Shown here piece by piece: positions 8,733 through 15,833 of a stretch of 44,993 bases of DNA (the stretch's first letter is position 1; each line of letters opens with the position of its first letter). A program made the position numbers and the translations under genes. The stretch comes from Actinomycetota bacterium (GTDB lineage Bacteria; Actinomycetota; Acidimicrobiia; Acidimicrobiales; Ilumatobacteraceae): contig JAUSLQ010000203.1 in assembly GCA_030645675.1 (NCBI GenBank), positions 1-44,993 on the forward strand. The letters run 5' to 3'. The notes below the pieces were generated by a model. It made no database searches and was not told where the DNA came from. It saw nothing but the letters and a program-made list of their open reading frames with translations.

Positions 8733-9218
8733 TCAACCGCGAAGCTCGGCGACGCGTGCTTCCATTTTGTCGATGGCCATCGCCCATCCCTGTCCGCCGG
8801 GCGAGTCGGCGGGGACGCCGATGTGTGTCAGGGTCATCTTGGTGCGGTCACCGAGGTCTTCGAGCTCGACCACGATTGTGGTGTCCATCGGCGCACCCGA
8901 AGGCATGCCCATCTGCTCGGCGGTCATGGCGTGGCCTTCGGCGTCTGCCATGCTTTCGGTGTAGACGAGACGAGTTTTGGCGACGATCTCGCTGTACTCG
9001 CCGACGAAGAACATCTGCATCGGGCCACGTGGGGTTTCCATCTCCATCACGATGTGGCGGCGGCCGCCGACTCGGACGTCCATCTCGGCTTTCGGGATCC
9101 TGGCGCCCATCGGGCCGTACCAGTTGGCGAAGTGCTCGGCTTCGGTCCACATCGCCCAGATGAGGTCGATGGGTGCGTCGAAGGTGCGTTCGATCTGGAC
9201 GTCTTTGGTGTCAGTCAT
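8733..9218 (-). CDS. SRPBCC (AHSA1-type) domain protein
   Basis: The 161-residue protein fits the Aha1/START-like SRPBCC fold. The N-terminal segment IERTFDAPIDLIWAMWTEAE, followed by HFANWYGP, is the family signature, and VVELEDLGDRTKMTLTH closes the beta-sheet. Such proteins bind small hydrophobic ligands; those paired with ArsR regulators often serve in stress responses, but substrates are rarely known. It starts 3 bp after the ArsR regulator stop on the same strand, so the two form one operon, a very common pairing. Confidence 0.9.
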   Translation of the reverse strand: MTDTKDVQIERTFDAPIDLIWAMWTEAEHFANWYGPMGARIPKAEMDVRVGGRRHIVMEMETPRGPMQMFFVGEYSEIVAKTRLVYTESMADAEGHAMTAEQMGMPSGAPMDTTIVVELEDLGDRTKMTLTHIGVPADSPGGQGWAMAIDKMEARVAELRG

Positions 9219-9221
9219 TGT

Positions 9222-9596
9222 TCATACCTCTTTCGGGTCGTCGGTGTTCTGCAGCGTTCGGACGTAATCGTCCATGCGGTCGAATCGGTCATCCCAGATG
9301 TGCCGGTATTGCTCGGCCCAACCAGCGACCTGGGCAAGCGGGGTGGCGGCGATGGAGCATGGCCGAAACTGTGCTCGTCGGCCGCGCGTGATGAGCCCAG
9401 CGTGCTCGAGCACTTTGATGTGCTTGGAGATGGCCGGGAGTGTCATGTCAAAGGGTGCGGCGAGGTCGTTGACGCTTGCCTCGCCGTCCGCCAGGCGAGC
9501 CAGGATCGCCCGACGTGTCGAGTTCGCGAGTGCCGCGAACGTCTCATCGAGCCGTGCATCGTCGAGCGTTGCGTTCGCTGCCGTCACCTCGGCCAC
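9222..9596 (-). CDS. ArsR-family winged-helix regulator
   Basis: The 124-residue protein has the ArsR fold: FAALANSTRRAILARLADGE, then VNDLAAPFDMTLPAISKHIKVLEHAGLI as helix-turn-helix and RGRRAQFRPC as wing. I see no conserved metal-binding cysteine pair (no CxC), so it is more likely a non-metal, SRPBCC-associated ArsR. It leads the two-gene operon with the SRPBCC protein. A perfect palindrome 20 bp upstream (9616-9627) is the likely autoregulatory operator. Confidence 0.92.
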   Translation of the reverse strand: MAEVTAANATLDDARLDETFAALANSTRRAILARLADGEASVNDLAAPFDMTLPAISKHIKVLEHAGLITRGRRAQFRPCSIAATPLAQVAGWAEQYRHIWDDRFDRMDDYVRTLQNTDDPKEV

Positions 9597-9615
9597 CTTC
9601 CTGACTTTCCGCTAG

Positions 9616-9627
9616 GGTTAATTAACC
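9616..9627. promoter_or_regulatory. palindromic operator, probably for the ArsR regulator
   Basis: GGTTAATTAACC is a perfect 12-bp palindrome and the most AT-rich stretch for hundreds of bases. It lies 20 bp upstream of the ArsR start. TTAACC-type half sites are typical of ArsR regulators linked to SRPBCC genes. Autoregulation is inferred from position and symmetry. Confidence 0.6.
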
Positions 9628-9804
9628 GATATGGAAACTACCACTCCCTCCTTGCCCTGTCCACCTCTTGACGAGTGCCGACACCGGGCGACGAGCAACC
9701 CGACGGCCACGCTTGACAGCTGCTGGCCACGGGAACGGATCGACCGCTATTGTGTGAGTTGGCTTCCCCGCTGTTGATGTGTTCGACGCGTGAGGAGGTG
9801 TGCG

Positions 9805-10218
9805 ATGGATTCGATGCCACGGTTGGTGGTGCTGCGTCTCGTGAATGGGGTGGTTCTCGATCATCCCTTCGCTGCCGAGGTGCGGTTCCCGTTGTGGGCG
9901 GCGACCTTGGACGCTGACGCGACTGATCCGTTTGGTTGGCGGCGTTCGTTGTGGCCCGTGGCGCCGGGTGGGCGGGGGTGGGTTCCGCAGGTGCTGCATT
10001 TCGGTGATGTTGTCGAGTTCGGTTCGTGTCACGATCCGGTGCAGCGTTGGTTCGGCTGGTACACGCACCATGCCGGGGACGGGATCATCGTCACGGGACC
10101 GTTCGCATCCCCGAGCGACGCTTCGTTGGATGCCGAGCCGACCCGCCGCGAGTTCGAGTGTCGGGCGATGCTCGACTACCAGCGATCTCGGCTGCAGGCG
10201 GCAACGCAGACCGGCTGA
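9805..10218 (+). CDS. hypothetical protein, 137 aa
   Basis: A very strong ribosome-binding site (GAGGAGGT, 9792-9799) places the start at the ATG at 9805. The protein is soluble, rich in Trp and Pro, with segments such as FPLWAATLDADATDPFGWRR and VQRWFGWYTHHAGDGIIVTG suggesting a small beta-rich domain. I recognise no family. It is divergent from the ArsR operon (208 bp, containing a TTGACA box at about 9713) and convergent with the next gene. It is probably a mobile-element accessory gene. Confidence 0.7.
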   Translation: MDSMPRLVVLRLVNGVVLDHPFAAEVRFPLWAATLDADATDPFGWRRSLWPVAPGGRGWVPQVLHFGDVVEFGSCHDPVQRWFGWYTHHAGDGIIVTGPFASPSDASLDAEPTRREFECRAMLDYQRSRLQAATQTG

Positions 10219-10235
10219 CGGTCCAGCTGCACACG

Positions 10236-10267
10236 GCACCTGGCCCGAAGGGCCGGTCACGTCACCC
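10236..10267. terminator. hairpin between convergent genes, short copy of the dispersed element
   Basis: GGCCC-GAA-GGGCC (10242-10254) lies between the stops of two convergent genes. It is flanked by GCACC on the left and CACGTCACCC on the right. The same flanks surround a hairpin in the two long repeats (11723-11752 and 13025-13054), where the stem is CCGCCC/GGGCGG. Stem bases differ but pairing is kept, so the structure seems selected. Termination is the likely role here. Confidence 0.55.
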
Positions 10268-10318
10268 ACTGCCGCGGTCTGTCGCCGCGATCGGGCGAAG
10301 GCGACAGCCGGCGGCGGA

Positions 10319-10633
10319 TCAGTAGTCGCTCGGAAACAGAACCGTTGTGGTGGTGGGTGGTTGGTCGAGGTCGTCGGTGATGATCCAGACGGTTGGGTCG
10401 GGGTTGCCGCCGGCGAGGTGGGCGGGGACCGGGTAGGCGGAGATGATGCGTCCGTCGCTGTTGGTGATGGCGCGTGTGTTGGCGGCTTGGTCGTGTGGGT
10501 CGATGTCGCCCCAGTCGGCGGCGGTGTGTCTGTTGAGACACTCGACGAGCCAGGCGCACCGGTAGTCGTGTCCGGCGGCCCAGCGGTGGACGGTGGCTGA
10601 TGCGTTCACTCGGGCGTTGCAGAGGTCGATCAT
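10319..10633 (-). CDS. conserved plasmid/ICE protein of unknown function, 104 aa
   Basis: The pattern AADWGDIDPHDQAAN, then GRIISAY, VWIITDD and a final TTTVLFPSDY matches a widespread small protein of plasmids and integrative elements. In that family a GDWGDVDEEDKAAN-like core precedes ILSAY, LWIITE and TTVLLP. It is sometimes labelled a type I restriction subunit in databases, without basis that I know of. It follows the ArdC-like gene by 13 bp in one operon, consistent with a role during establishment in a new host (inference). Confidence 0.8.
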   Translation of the reverse strand: MIDLCNARVNASATVHRWAAGHDYRCAWLVECLNRHTAADWGDIDPHDQAANTRAITNSDGRIISAYPVPAHLAGGNPDPTVWIITDDLDQPPTTTTVLFPSDY

Positions 10634-10646
10634 GGCGGCGGTCTCC

Positions 10647-11567
10647 CTATGCGGCGTCGGCGGTGGCGGCCGCGGTTGTGACGCCGGCGAGTTGGTTGAG
10701 GTAGTCGAGCGCGGCTTGTGCGCGGGCGGCGACGGTGAGCAGCACGCGCGGGTGTTCCTTGAGGACCCTTACCCAGTGCGCCAGGTAGCTGGCGTGGTCG
10801 TGTCGTGTGGCGGGCGCGATCGCGGACTGTGCGCACCAGAACGCTGCGCCGAGTTCGGCGATGAGTTCTTCGATTGCGTATGCGTCGTCGCCGAATCGGC
10901 CGGTGAGGTCGCGGGCGAGCCTGGTGGGGTGGGCTGTCCAATGAACGTGCTCATGGCAGGTCGTGGAGTAGTAGAGCGCTGGTTGCTCGAACTGGCTGAG
11001 GTGGGGGACGTGGATGCGGTCGTCGGCGGGGATGTAGCAGGCGCGGTTGCCGCCGGTGATCACGTTTGCGCCGATCGACGCGAAGTAGGTGTCGGCGGCG
11101 GCGATTCGTTCGGGTGTGTCGCGTGGCTGGTCCCGGTCGGTCAGTGTCGAGTCGGCGCCGTCGACTTGTTCGGCGGCGAACACGGCGAAGACTCGTGACA
11201 CCAGTCGGCCGCGGGGTGCGGCCGATGTGTCGCTGTCGTCGGGTTCGTTGGTCGAGGCGTCGCGTTCGGTTGCGGGTTGGGCTGGCTTCCACAGCAGCAC
11301 GTGCGTGGCACGTTCGCCGCGTCGTACTTGCGCGCCGTGTCGTTGCCATCCTCGATAGGTCGCCCATGTGCCGGACGGCCAACCGTTCGTTGCGGCGGTG
11401 AGAGCGAGCACGACAGCGTTGAGCCCGCGGTAGGGCCGATCGTCGATGCTGCGCGGTAGGGCGTTGGTGGCGATCGTGTGCCACGGCATGTGCCAGGTGT
11501 CTGCGCCGTTCTCGATGGCGGCGATCAGGTCGTTGGTGACGTGTTCGATGAGTTCGTCGGTATTCAT
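10647..11567 (-). CDS. ardC: ArdC-like antirestriction protein / zincin metallopeptidase
   Basis: The start at 11567 is set by AAGGAG just upstream and by the family N-terminus MNTDELIEHVTNDLIAAIEN. The N-terminal ssDNA-binding domain (DUF1738-like) shows WHMPWH, YRGLNAVVL and WATYRGWQRHGAQVRRGE. The C-terminal zincin-like domain has the HExxH motif as HEHVH (residues 205-209), with AIEELIAELGAAFW as the downstream acidic ligand helix. ArdC proteins help incoming conjugative DNA evade restriction. The gene leads an operon with the small conserved protein at 10319. A long inverted-repeat element sits about 40 bp upstream and probably contains its promoter. Confidence 0.92.
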   Translation of the reverse strand: MNTDELIEHVTNDLIAAIENGADTWHMPWHTIATNALPRSIDDRPYRGLNAVVLALTAATNGWPSGTWATYRGWQRHGAQVRRGERATHVLLWKPAQPATERDASTNEPDDSDTSAAPRGRLVSRVFAVFAAEQVDGADSTLTDRDQPRDTPERIAAADTYFASIGANVITGGNRACYIPADDRIHVPHLSQFEQPALYYSTTCHEHVHWTAHPTRLARDLTGRFGDDAYAIEELIAELGAAFWCAQSAIAPATRHDHASYLAHWVRVLKEHPRVLLTVAARAQAALDYLNQLAGVTTAAATADAA

Positions 11568-11606
11568 CCCGGCTCCTTGGGTCTGTCGGCCAGCGGCGGA
11601 ATCGCG

Positions 11607-11753
11607 GGCTCGCCCGTACGGGCGTTGAGGCCGACCGGGGAAAGGGCGGGTGTCAATGTGTGCCGCAGCGCCGGAGTTGTTCGCCCAGGATTGACACCCG
11701 CCCGCCGGTCGGCCGACCCACCGCACCCGCCCGAAGGGCGGCCACGTCACCCC
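11607..11753. repeat. long inverted-repeat element, copy A, upstream of ardC
   Basis: The parts, in order, are: palindrome CGCCCGTACGGGCG (11611-11624); arm GGCCGACCGG...GGGCGGGTGTCAA; a ~33-bp variable centre; the opposite arm TTGACACCCGCCC...CCGGTCGGCC; palindrome GGTCGGCCGACC (11707-11718); hairpin CCGCCC-GAA-GGGCGG (11727-11741); and GTCACCC. The same order recurs at 12911-13054 with an offset of 1302-1304 bp, identical except in the centre and a few positions. TTGACA occurs on both strands, so each arm may carry a -35 box. It lies about 40 bp upstream of the ardC start. Confidence 0.85.
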
Positions 11754-11812
11754 GGCCGTGCCGGCCGCCTCGAACCCGTGAACGTCGACGCGGGTTCGAG
11801 ACGGCCGGTTGC

Positions 11813-12439
11813 TCAGACCGGGAGTTGAGCGATCGCGTTGGCGAGGCAGCGCGGGAGTCGAGCGGCGATCAGTCCGGCGTCGATCGCTCGGGCGATAGCC
11901 GGGTCGTAGGGCACGCTGGTGACCGGCAAGGCGAGGGCGAGGTTCACGTCGCGTTCGGTTAAGCAGCGTTGCTGCTCCGAGATCAACACGACGTGATCGG
12001 GGACGAACGGCACGCCGATCGCGCGTCGCAACGCCACATAGCACGGTCGTGTCACCAGCAGGCGCTGCGGGCTCAGCGGGTCGAATCGGTGCAACACGTC
12101 GTGATCGGTGCCGGTGTCCACGATCACTCGATGCCCTGCTGCGACCAGCTCACTGATCGCGTTGATCGCGTCAGTGTCGATCTGGTCGCCTGCAACGGAG
12201 GCGATTCGTAGCCGCTCGCATGGTTCGACGGCGTTGGCGATCGCGTCGGCGAACGTGCTGGACGGTGCCGGGTCCGAAACACCGAGGATCGCGGCGGCGT
12301 CACCGCGAGTGTCGAGCAGCAGCGTCGGTTGGTTGCTCCGTGCGGCGAGAACGGCCAGCACCGCCGCGACGCTGGTGCATCCCTGACCACCCTTCGGGCT
12401 GGCGCACACCGTGACCCGACCGGCGGGTGTGGCGGTCAT
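11813..12439 (-). CDS. ParA/TadZ-like P-loop ATPase with atypical Walker A
   Basis: The 208-residue protein has the ParA/MinD fold: RVTVCASPKGGQGCTSVAAV at the N-terminus, LLLDTRGDAAAILG as the A' region and HRVIVDTGTD as the Walker B-like strand. In the KGGQGCTS loop (16-23) the signature lysine K16 is kept. The classic P-loop lysine before Thr is Cys21 instead, as in atypical members such as TadZ/CpaE-like proteins, so ATP hydrolysis may be weak or lost. The start overlaps the stop of the winged-helix gene (ATGA). The pair may serve partition or maintenance of an excised element, or positioning of a transfer apparatus (inference). Confidence 0.8.
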   Translation of the reverse strand: MTATPAGRVTVCASPKGGQGCTSVAAVLAVLAARSNQPTLLLDTRGDAAAILGVSDPAPSSTFADAIANAVEPCERLRIASVAGDQIDTDAINAISELVAAGHRVIVDTGTDHDVLHRFDPLSPQRLLVTRPCYVALRRAIGVPFVPDHVVLISEQQRCLTERDVNLALALPVTSVPYDPAIARAIDAGLIAARLPRCLANAIAQLPV

Positions 12440-12837
12440 GCCGCATGCCCGTCGACGCGGGCGACCTGATAGGGACAGATCGCGGCGAGGTAGGCGGGCA
12501 TCCGCTCGACGTGACGGGCAGCGAGTGCCGGGACGCGGGTGCGGACCTCGGTCCGACCGCCGACAGAACGGATCATCCCGAACCGCTCCAAGCGGGCGAG
12601 CGAGGCGCGCATCTGCGACGCGCCGACGCCGAATGTGGCGGCAAGATCCTCGATCGACCAGACACGACCAATGCCCGTCGTCAAGCATCGCGACAAACGA
12701 TGCAACACGAGGCTCGAGGTCGGGCCGAGGAACGGCGGAAGATAGATCAGCGCGTCGTCGGTGTCGGTCTGCAACCCGTTGGCGGCAAGCGGGTCGTCCC
12801 ACACAGCGAGCTGCAAGGTGGGGGTGTCGTTGGTCAT
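12436..12837 (-). CDS. winged-helix DNA-binding protein
   Basis: In this 133-residue protein the middle third reads as a winged helix: WSIEDLAATFGVGASQMRAS, then LARLERFGMI, then a basic wing (RSVGGRTEVRTRVP). The N-terminal part is acidic and may contact a partner; the last 25 residues are helical. A GGAG lies just upstream of the start. It is translationally coupled to the ParA-like gene, resembling a small DNA-binding partner of a ParA protein or an autoregulator. Copy B of the long inverted-repeat element lies 74 bp upstream and is a candidate binding site. Confidence 0.75.
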   Translation of the reverse strand: MTNDTPTLQLAVWDDPLAANGLQTDTDDALIYLPPFLGPTSSLVLHRLSRCLTTGIGRVWSIEDLAATFGVGASQMRASLARLERFGMIRSVGGRTEVRTRVPALAARHVERMPAYLAAICPYQVARVDGHAA

Positions 12838-12910
12838 GTCGGTCTCCGTTCAGGCGGTGTGCGGGTGGCCTGGTCGGATCGGGCGACTTCCCCAAGTTCC
12901 GATCCGACCA

Positions 12911-13054
12911 GGCTCGCCCGTACGGGCGTTGAGGCCGACCGGACAAAGGGCGGGTGTCAACGTGTCGCGTGACTCGAACCCGTCACGACGGATTGACACC
13001 CGCCCGCCGGTCGGCCGACCCACTGCACCCGCCCGCAGGGCGGCCACGTCACCC
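12911..13054. repeat. long inverted-repeat element, copy B, upstream of the winged-helix/ParA operon
   Basis: This is the second full copy of the element at 11607-11753. It has palindrome CGCCCGTACGGGCG (12915-12928), the inverted arms carrying GGGCGGGTGTCAA and TTGACACCCGCCC, palindrome GGTCGGCCGACC (13009-13020), hairpin CCGCCC-GCA-GGGCGG (13029-13043) and CACGTCACCC. The centre (12961-12989) is unrelated to that of copy A, so the arms are under selection or recently exchanged. It stands upstream of the winged-helix gene in the same orientation as copy A stands to ardC, suggesting a shared promoter/operator. Confidence 0.85.
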
Positions 13055-13124
13055 AACGCCATCGCACGAGGTCCGATTGTGCGATCACCCGCGATGGGGT
13101 TGGAGCGGTCCGATGAGGTGACGC

Positions 13125-13287
13125 GTGTTGTGCGGCACCGCCCACCGAGGCCATCCGCGCCGCGCCGGCGTGCCCCTCGCCCCGCAGACTTGGACACAGC
13201 GTCGAAACCCTCGTCTCCACCTACGTCGGCGCCCTCGACGACGAAGAACACATCGCCAACCAACGAGTCGACACCCTCCTCGGCTAA
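13125..13287 (+). pseudogene. C-terminal remnant of a tyrosine recombinase
   Basis: A frame ending at the TAA at 13285-13287 reads LGHSVETLVSTYVGALDDEE, then HIANQRVDTLLG. This is the end of an actinobacterial phage-type integrase: conserved His in LGHS, catalytic Tyr in STY, terminal helix. Just upstream, in another frame, RRAGVPLAPQ matches the segment that normally precedes LGHS, so a small deletion has shifted the frame. No catalytic core remains. It marks an old integration or recombination junction at the edge of the mobile backbone. I see nothing recognisable in 13288-13547. Confidence 0.6.
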
Positions 13288-13547
13288 CGATCCGTGGCGG
13301 CGGCGTGTCAGTCTGCTCGCTCGTCCGACGAGACCGACCCTCGCCGGGTCGGAATGCAACGATCGAGGAGGACCCCGCGATCGGTCGCGTTGCGCTCACC
13401 TGGTTGTGGAACCGTCGCAGCGTGCTCTCCGCGACCTGCGCCTTCACCCCGGCCTCGAGACGCTGGCCTCAGGCCATCGCGCTAGTGCACATTGCGACTG
13501 CGGTGGTTGCCGAACAATCGGGCAACGACCGCTTCGCCGCAGGGCGT

Positions 13548-13919
13548 CTACGTCGGCCAAATCGTGCCTCCGAGGCCGGCGAGAGCAACAAGCGCGGCGA
13601 GGCCTTCCGGGGTGCCCGGCCAGTGTTGTTCGAGCGCTTCAGGTCCCGCTCGGCGAGCGACTGAGCGAAGCGCGGTCACGACAATGATGGCGTCATCGGC
13701 GTAGCCGAGCACCGGGATGAAGTCTGGGATCAGATCAATCGGCGAGATCAGATAGACCAACAGCAGCCAGAGTCGGATGCGGACCGAACGTGCGATGGTG
13801 CGGTCTCCAGCGAGGCGACGCAGCAGCCGCACCACGTCCGGCACGAGTCGTGCAGCGTCGCGCAGGCTCGTCGTGTCCGTCGTGTGTCGTTGGGCCCGCC
13901 ACAGCAGAACGATCATCAC
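13548..13919 (-). CDS. YkvA-type DUF1232 membrane protein
   Basis: The DUF1232 signature YLISPIDLIPDFIPVLGYAD is complete in the middle of this 123-residue protein. A hydrophobic N-terminal anchor (MMIVLLW) and a second hydrophobic segment (IRLWLLLVYLISPIDL) flank a basic stretch. The start is GTG at 13919 or the adjacent ATG. The family's function is not established. It lies 119 bp downstream of the TDT channel gene on the same strand and may or may not belong to that transcript. Confidence 0.85.
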   Translation of the reverse strand: MMIVLLWRAQRHTTDTTSLRDAARLVPDVVRLLRRLAGDRTIARSVRIRLWLLLVYLISPIDLIPDFIPVLGYADDAIIVVTALRSVARRAGPEALEQHWPGTPEGLAALVALAGLGGTIWPT

Positions 13920-14038
13920 CGACCAGATGGCGATGAGGCCGCCGACGATTGCGGTCAGCGCACCGCCACCACATCGTCAGCCGGCGTCGCTGTGGTCGGT
14001 GTAGTGTGCATGGCGCGCGTGAGGAAGAGCTGGCGGCG

Positions 14039-15127
14039 TCACGTGGTTCGGACGGGGTTCGCGGTCGGGTTGGGTCGGTGCAGGATGGCCCGGCCGCCTT
14101 GCAGGACAAGGCCAGCGAACGTGGCGGTCCATGCGGTGAGCGCGACGGCGAGAGTGACTTTGGGTGCCCATTCGAGTTGGTCGAGCTTGATGACGGCTCG
14201 CATCTTGTAGGTGGCGGCGCCGTACATGCCGAGTGGGAACACGAGCGCCCAGTACGACGGGTGGTAGCGAAGCGGGACTTTGCGGACGATGTGACGCCAC
14301 ACCCCGATCGCGACCATCAAGGGGAACCAGAACGTTGCCGTTGCCCACGCGAGGGTGACGAGTCCTTCGATGAGCGGGGCGAGGCGCTCGACTCGTGGTG
14401 AGACTTTGCGGGTGGCGAGGAGGTTGGAGCCGGCGAGGACGGCGATGGCGACGGCGCCGGCGGCGATCCAGGCGGGTGGGTCGGCTTCGGTGGGTTCGAG
14501 CGGTTGGAATGCCCAGCGGAGGAAGACCATGGTCATGACGATGAGGTAGAGGACGAGTCCAAGGCTGAACGCGGCGATGCAGGTGAAGGCGAGGAAGTCG
14601 TTGGGATGGTGGCCGAGGAGGAGTGCGCCGAACACGGCGACGGATTCGGTGGAGACGGTGAGCAGGAACCAGGAGCCGTTGATGCCGGCGCCGAGCCCTG
14701 GTTTGTCGTGGCGAAGCACGTCGGAGATCAGCGCGCTGTAGACGAGGATCACGTACAGCGGAAGCGAGCACCACCAGAGGGTTTCGCCGAGGGTCCACCA
14801 GCCGTGGATGATCGCGGAGGCACTGGCGAGGACGTTGGTGCCGGCGACGATGGTGAGGAACCCGAAGCCTTTGGCGTGGCTGGTGAGATCCGCAACGAGT
14901 CGCCGCGGGTACACGACGAGACGGGCGAGGACGAGGATAGCGAGGACGGCGTATGAGCCTGCGGCGACGATGTAGAGCGTGTCGGCGAGCCAGTTGATCT
15001 TCTGTTGTTTGGCGGCGATGGCGATGATGCCGGTGGCCATGACGAGCGCGAAGTAGCCGGGGAACAGGGTGGCGATGGGGTGGACGCGGGCCGCTGGTTC
15101 GGGGGTGTTGCCGGGGGTGTCGGTCAT
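14039..15127 (-). CDS. TDT / SLAC1-family transporter or anion channel
   Basis: The 362-residue integral membrane protein has about ten hydrophobic segments. It opens with HPIATLFPGYFALVMATGII, the signature of the TehA/SLAC1 (tellurite resistance-dicarboxylate transporter) family. Plant SLAC1 and bacterial TehA conduct small anions including nitrate and chloride. It is the last gene of a six-gene chain with 4-bp overlaps that encodes a Nas/Nap-type molybdoenzyme. Movement of nitrate or nitrite is therefore a reasonable inference, though C4-dicarboxylate or sulfite export is also known in the family. Confidence 0.9.
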   Translation of the reverse strand: MTDTPGNTPEPAARVHPIATLFPGYFALVMATGIIAIAAKQQKINWLADTLYIVAAGSYAVLAILVLARLVVYPRRLVADLTSHAKGFGFLTIVAGTNVLASASAIIHGWWTLGETLWWCSLPLYVILVYSALISDVLRHDKPGLGAGINGSWFLLTVSTESVAVFGALLLGHHPNDFLAFTCIAAFSLGLVLYLIVMTMVFLRWAFQPLEPTEADPPAWIAAGAVAIAVLAGSNLLATRKVSPRVERLAPLIEGLVTLAWATATFWFPLMVAIGVWRHIVRKVPLRYHPSYWALVFPLGMYGAATYKMRAVIKLDQLEWAPKVTLAVALTAWTATFAGLVLQGGRAILHRPNPTANPVRTT

Positions 15128-15327
15128 GGTCGGAGGTAGCGAAGGAAGGCCGCTGCGGCGGCAAACAGGGCGACGGACACTGCTGCGGTCGCCCAGGCGA
15201 GTGATTCGGTGTCGGTCTGGAAGGCCTCGACGGCGACGGTGATCAGGAACACTTGGAACGCGACGAGGATGATCACGTAGAGCACGACGGCCGACGAGGT
15301 ACGTCGCGCTTTGGCGGAGGTTCTCAT
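15124..15327 (-). CDS. small two-helix membrane protein, 67 aa
   Basis: A basic N-terminus ([12 protein letters not shown]) precedes two transmembrane segments, VVLYVIILVAFQVFLITVAV and LAWATAAVSVALFAAAAAFL, ending in RYLRP. The start at 15327 overlaps the Rieske stop and the stop overlaps the TDT start, both as ATGA. It resembles the small DUF6755-type membrane proteins that accompany redox operons, but this is from memory. It is probably an assembly or anchoring subunit of the molybdoenzyme complex. Confidence 0.75.
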   Translation of the reverse strand: MRTSAKARRTSSAVVLYVIILVAFQVFLITVAVEAFQTDTESLAWATAAVSVALFAAAAAFLRYLRP

Positions 15328-15833
15328 GTGTGCCTGCCGAGTGCCCAGATGGTGCCGTCGGCGCGGACTTCGAGGTCGATGCGGCCGAGCGGTCGGGTGG
15401 GTGGGCCGGAGATGACGTCGCCGGTGCGGGCTTCGAAGTTGCCTTCGTGGCACGGGCAGTGCCAGCGCTGCTCGGATTCCTCGTAGTAGACGACGCAGCC
15501 GAGGTGGGTGCACTTCTGGCTGAACGCGGCGACCTCTGTGTCGGTCAGGCGGACGAGGATCGCCGGGTCGTCGTTCCCCGGGTAGCGGAAGAGGTAGGTT
15601 CCGCCGACGTCGACGGCGGCGAGGTCGACGATCGCGCGTGGTTCGCCGGTGTTGATGCTGCGCAGTTGGGTCCAGATCGCGATGCCGACGTTGGCTGCGG
15701 CCATGGTGCCTGCGCCGAGGACGAGGTAGCGGGCGAACTCGCGGCGTGTGACCTCTTCTTCGGATTGTGCCTCGTACGGGAAGTCACGTTTCCATGGCGG
15801 AGCGACGGGGACCGGCTCGGTGTCGCCATTCAT
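15324..15833 (-). CDS. Rieske [2Fe-2S] protein with N-terminal membrane anchor
   Basis: The two Rieske cluster motifs are complete, CTHLGC and CPCHEG, with the expected spacing and a following GPPTRPL loop. Upstream, residues ~30-55 ([20 protein letters not shown]) form a Tat-like signal or anchor with twin arginines, as in quinol-oxidase Rieske proteins. At 169 residues it is close to the family norm. The gene overlaps both neighbours by 4 bp. Within this operon it probably passes electrons between a quinol-linked membrane subunit and the ferredoxin or molybdoenzyme subunits. Confidence 0.93.
   Translation of the reverse strand: MNGDTEPVPVAPPWKRDFPYEAQSEEEVTRREFARYLVLGAGTMAAANVGIAIWTQLRSINTGEPRAIVDLAAVDVGGTYLFRYPGNDDPAILVRLTDTEVAAFSQKCTHLGCVVYYEESEQRWHCPCHEGNFEARTGDVISGPPTRPLGRIDLEVRADGTIWALGRHT

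Noticed and set aside
11768-11815. CTCGAACCCGTG...GCGGGTTCGAG near the ParA-like stop, resembling a tRNA T-arm or attachment core
   Set aside because: It is a simple inverted repeat that probably serves as the ParA-like gene's terminator region; it does not match the tRNA-Gly 3' end well enough for an att site.
12761-13687. Open frame of about 300 codons on the + strand through repeat copy B and the integrase remnant
   Set aside because: It runs through the inverted-repeat element, is Arg/Pro/Ser-rich and has no coherent domain; the integrase tail lies in a different frame.
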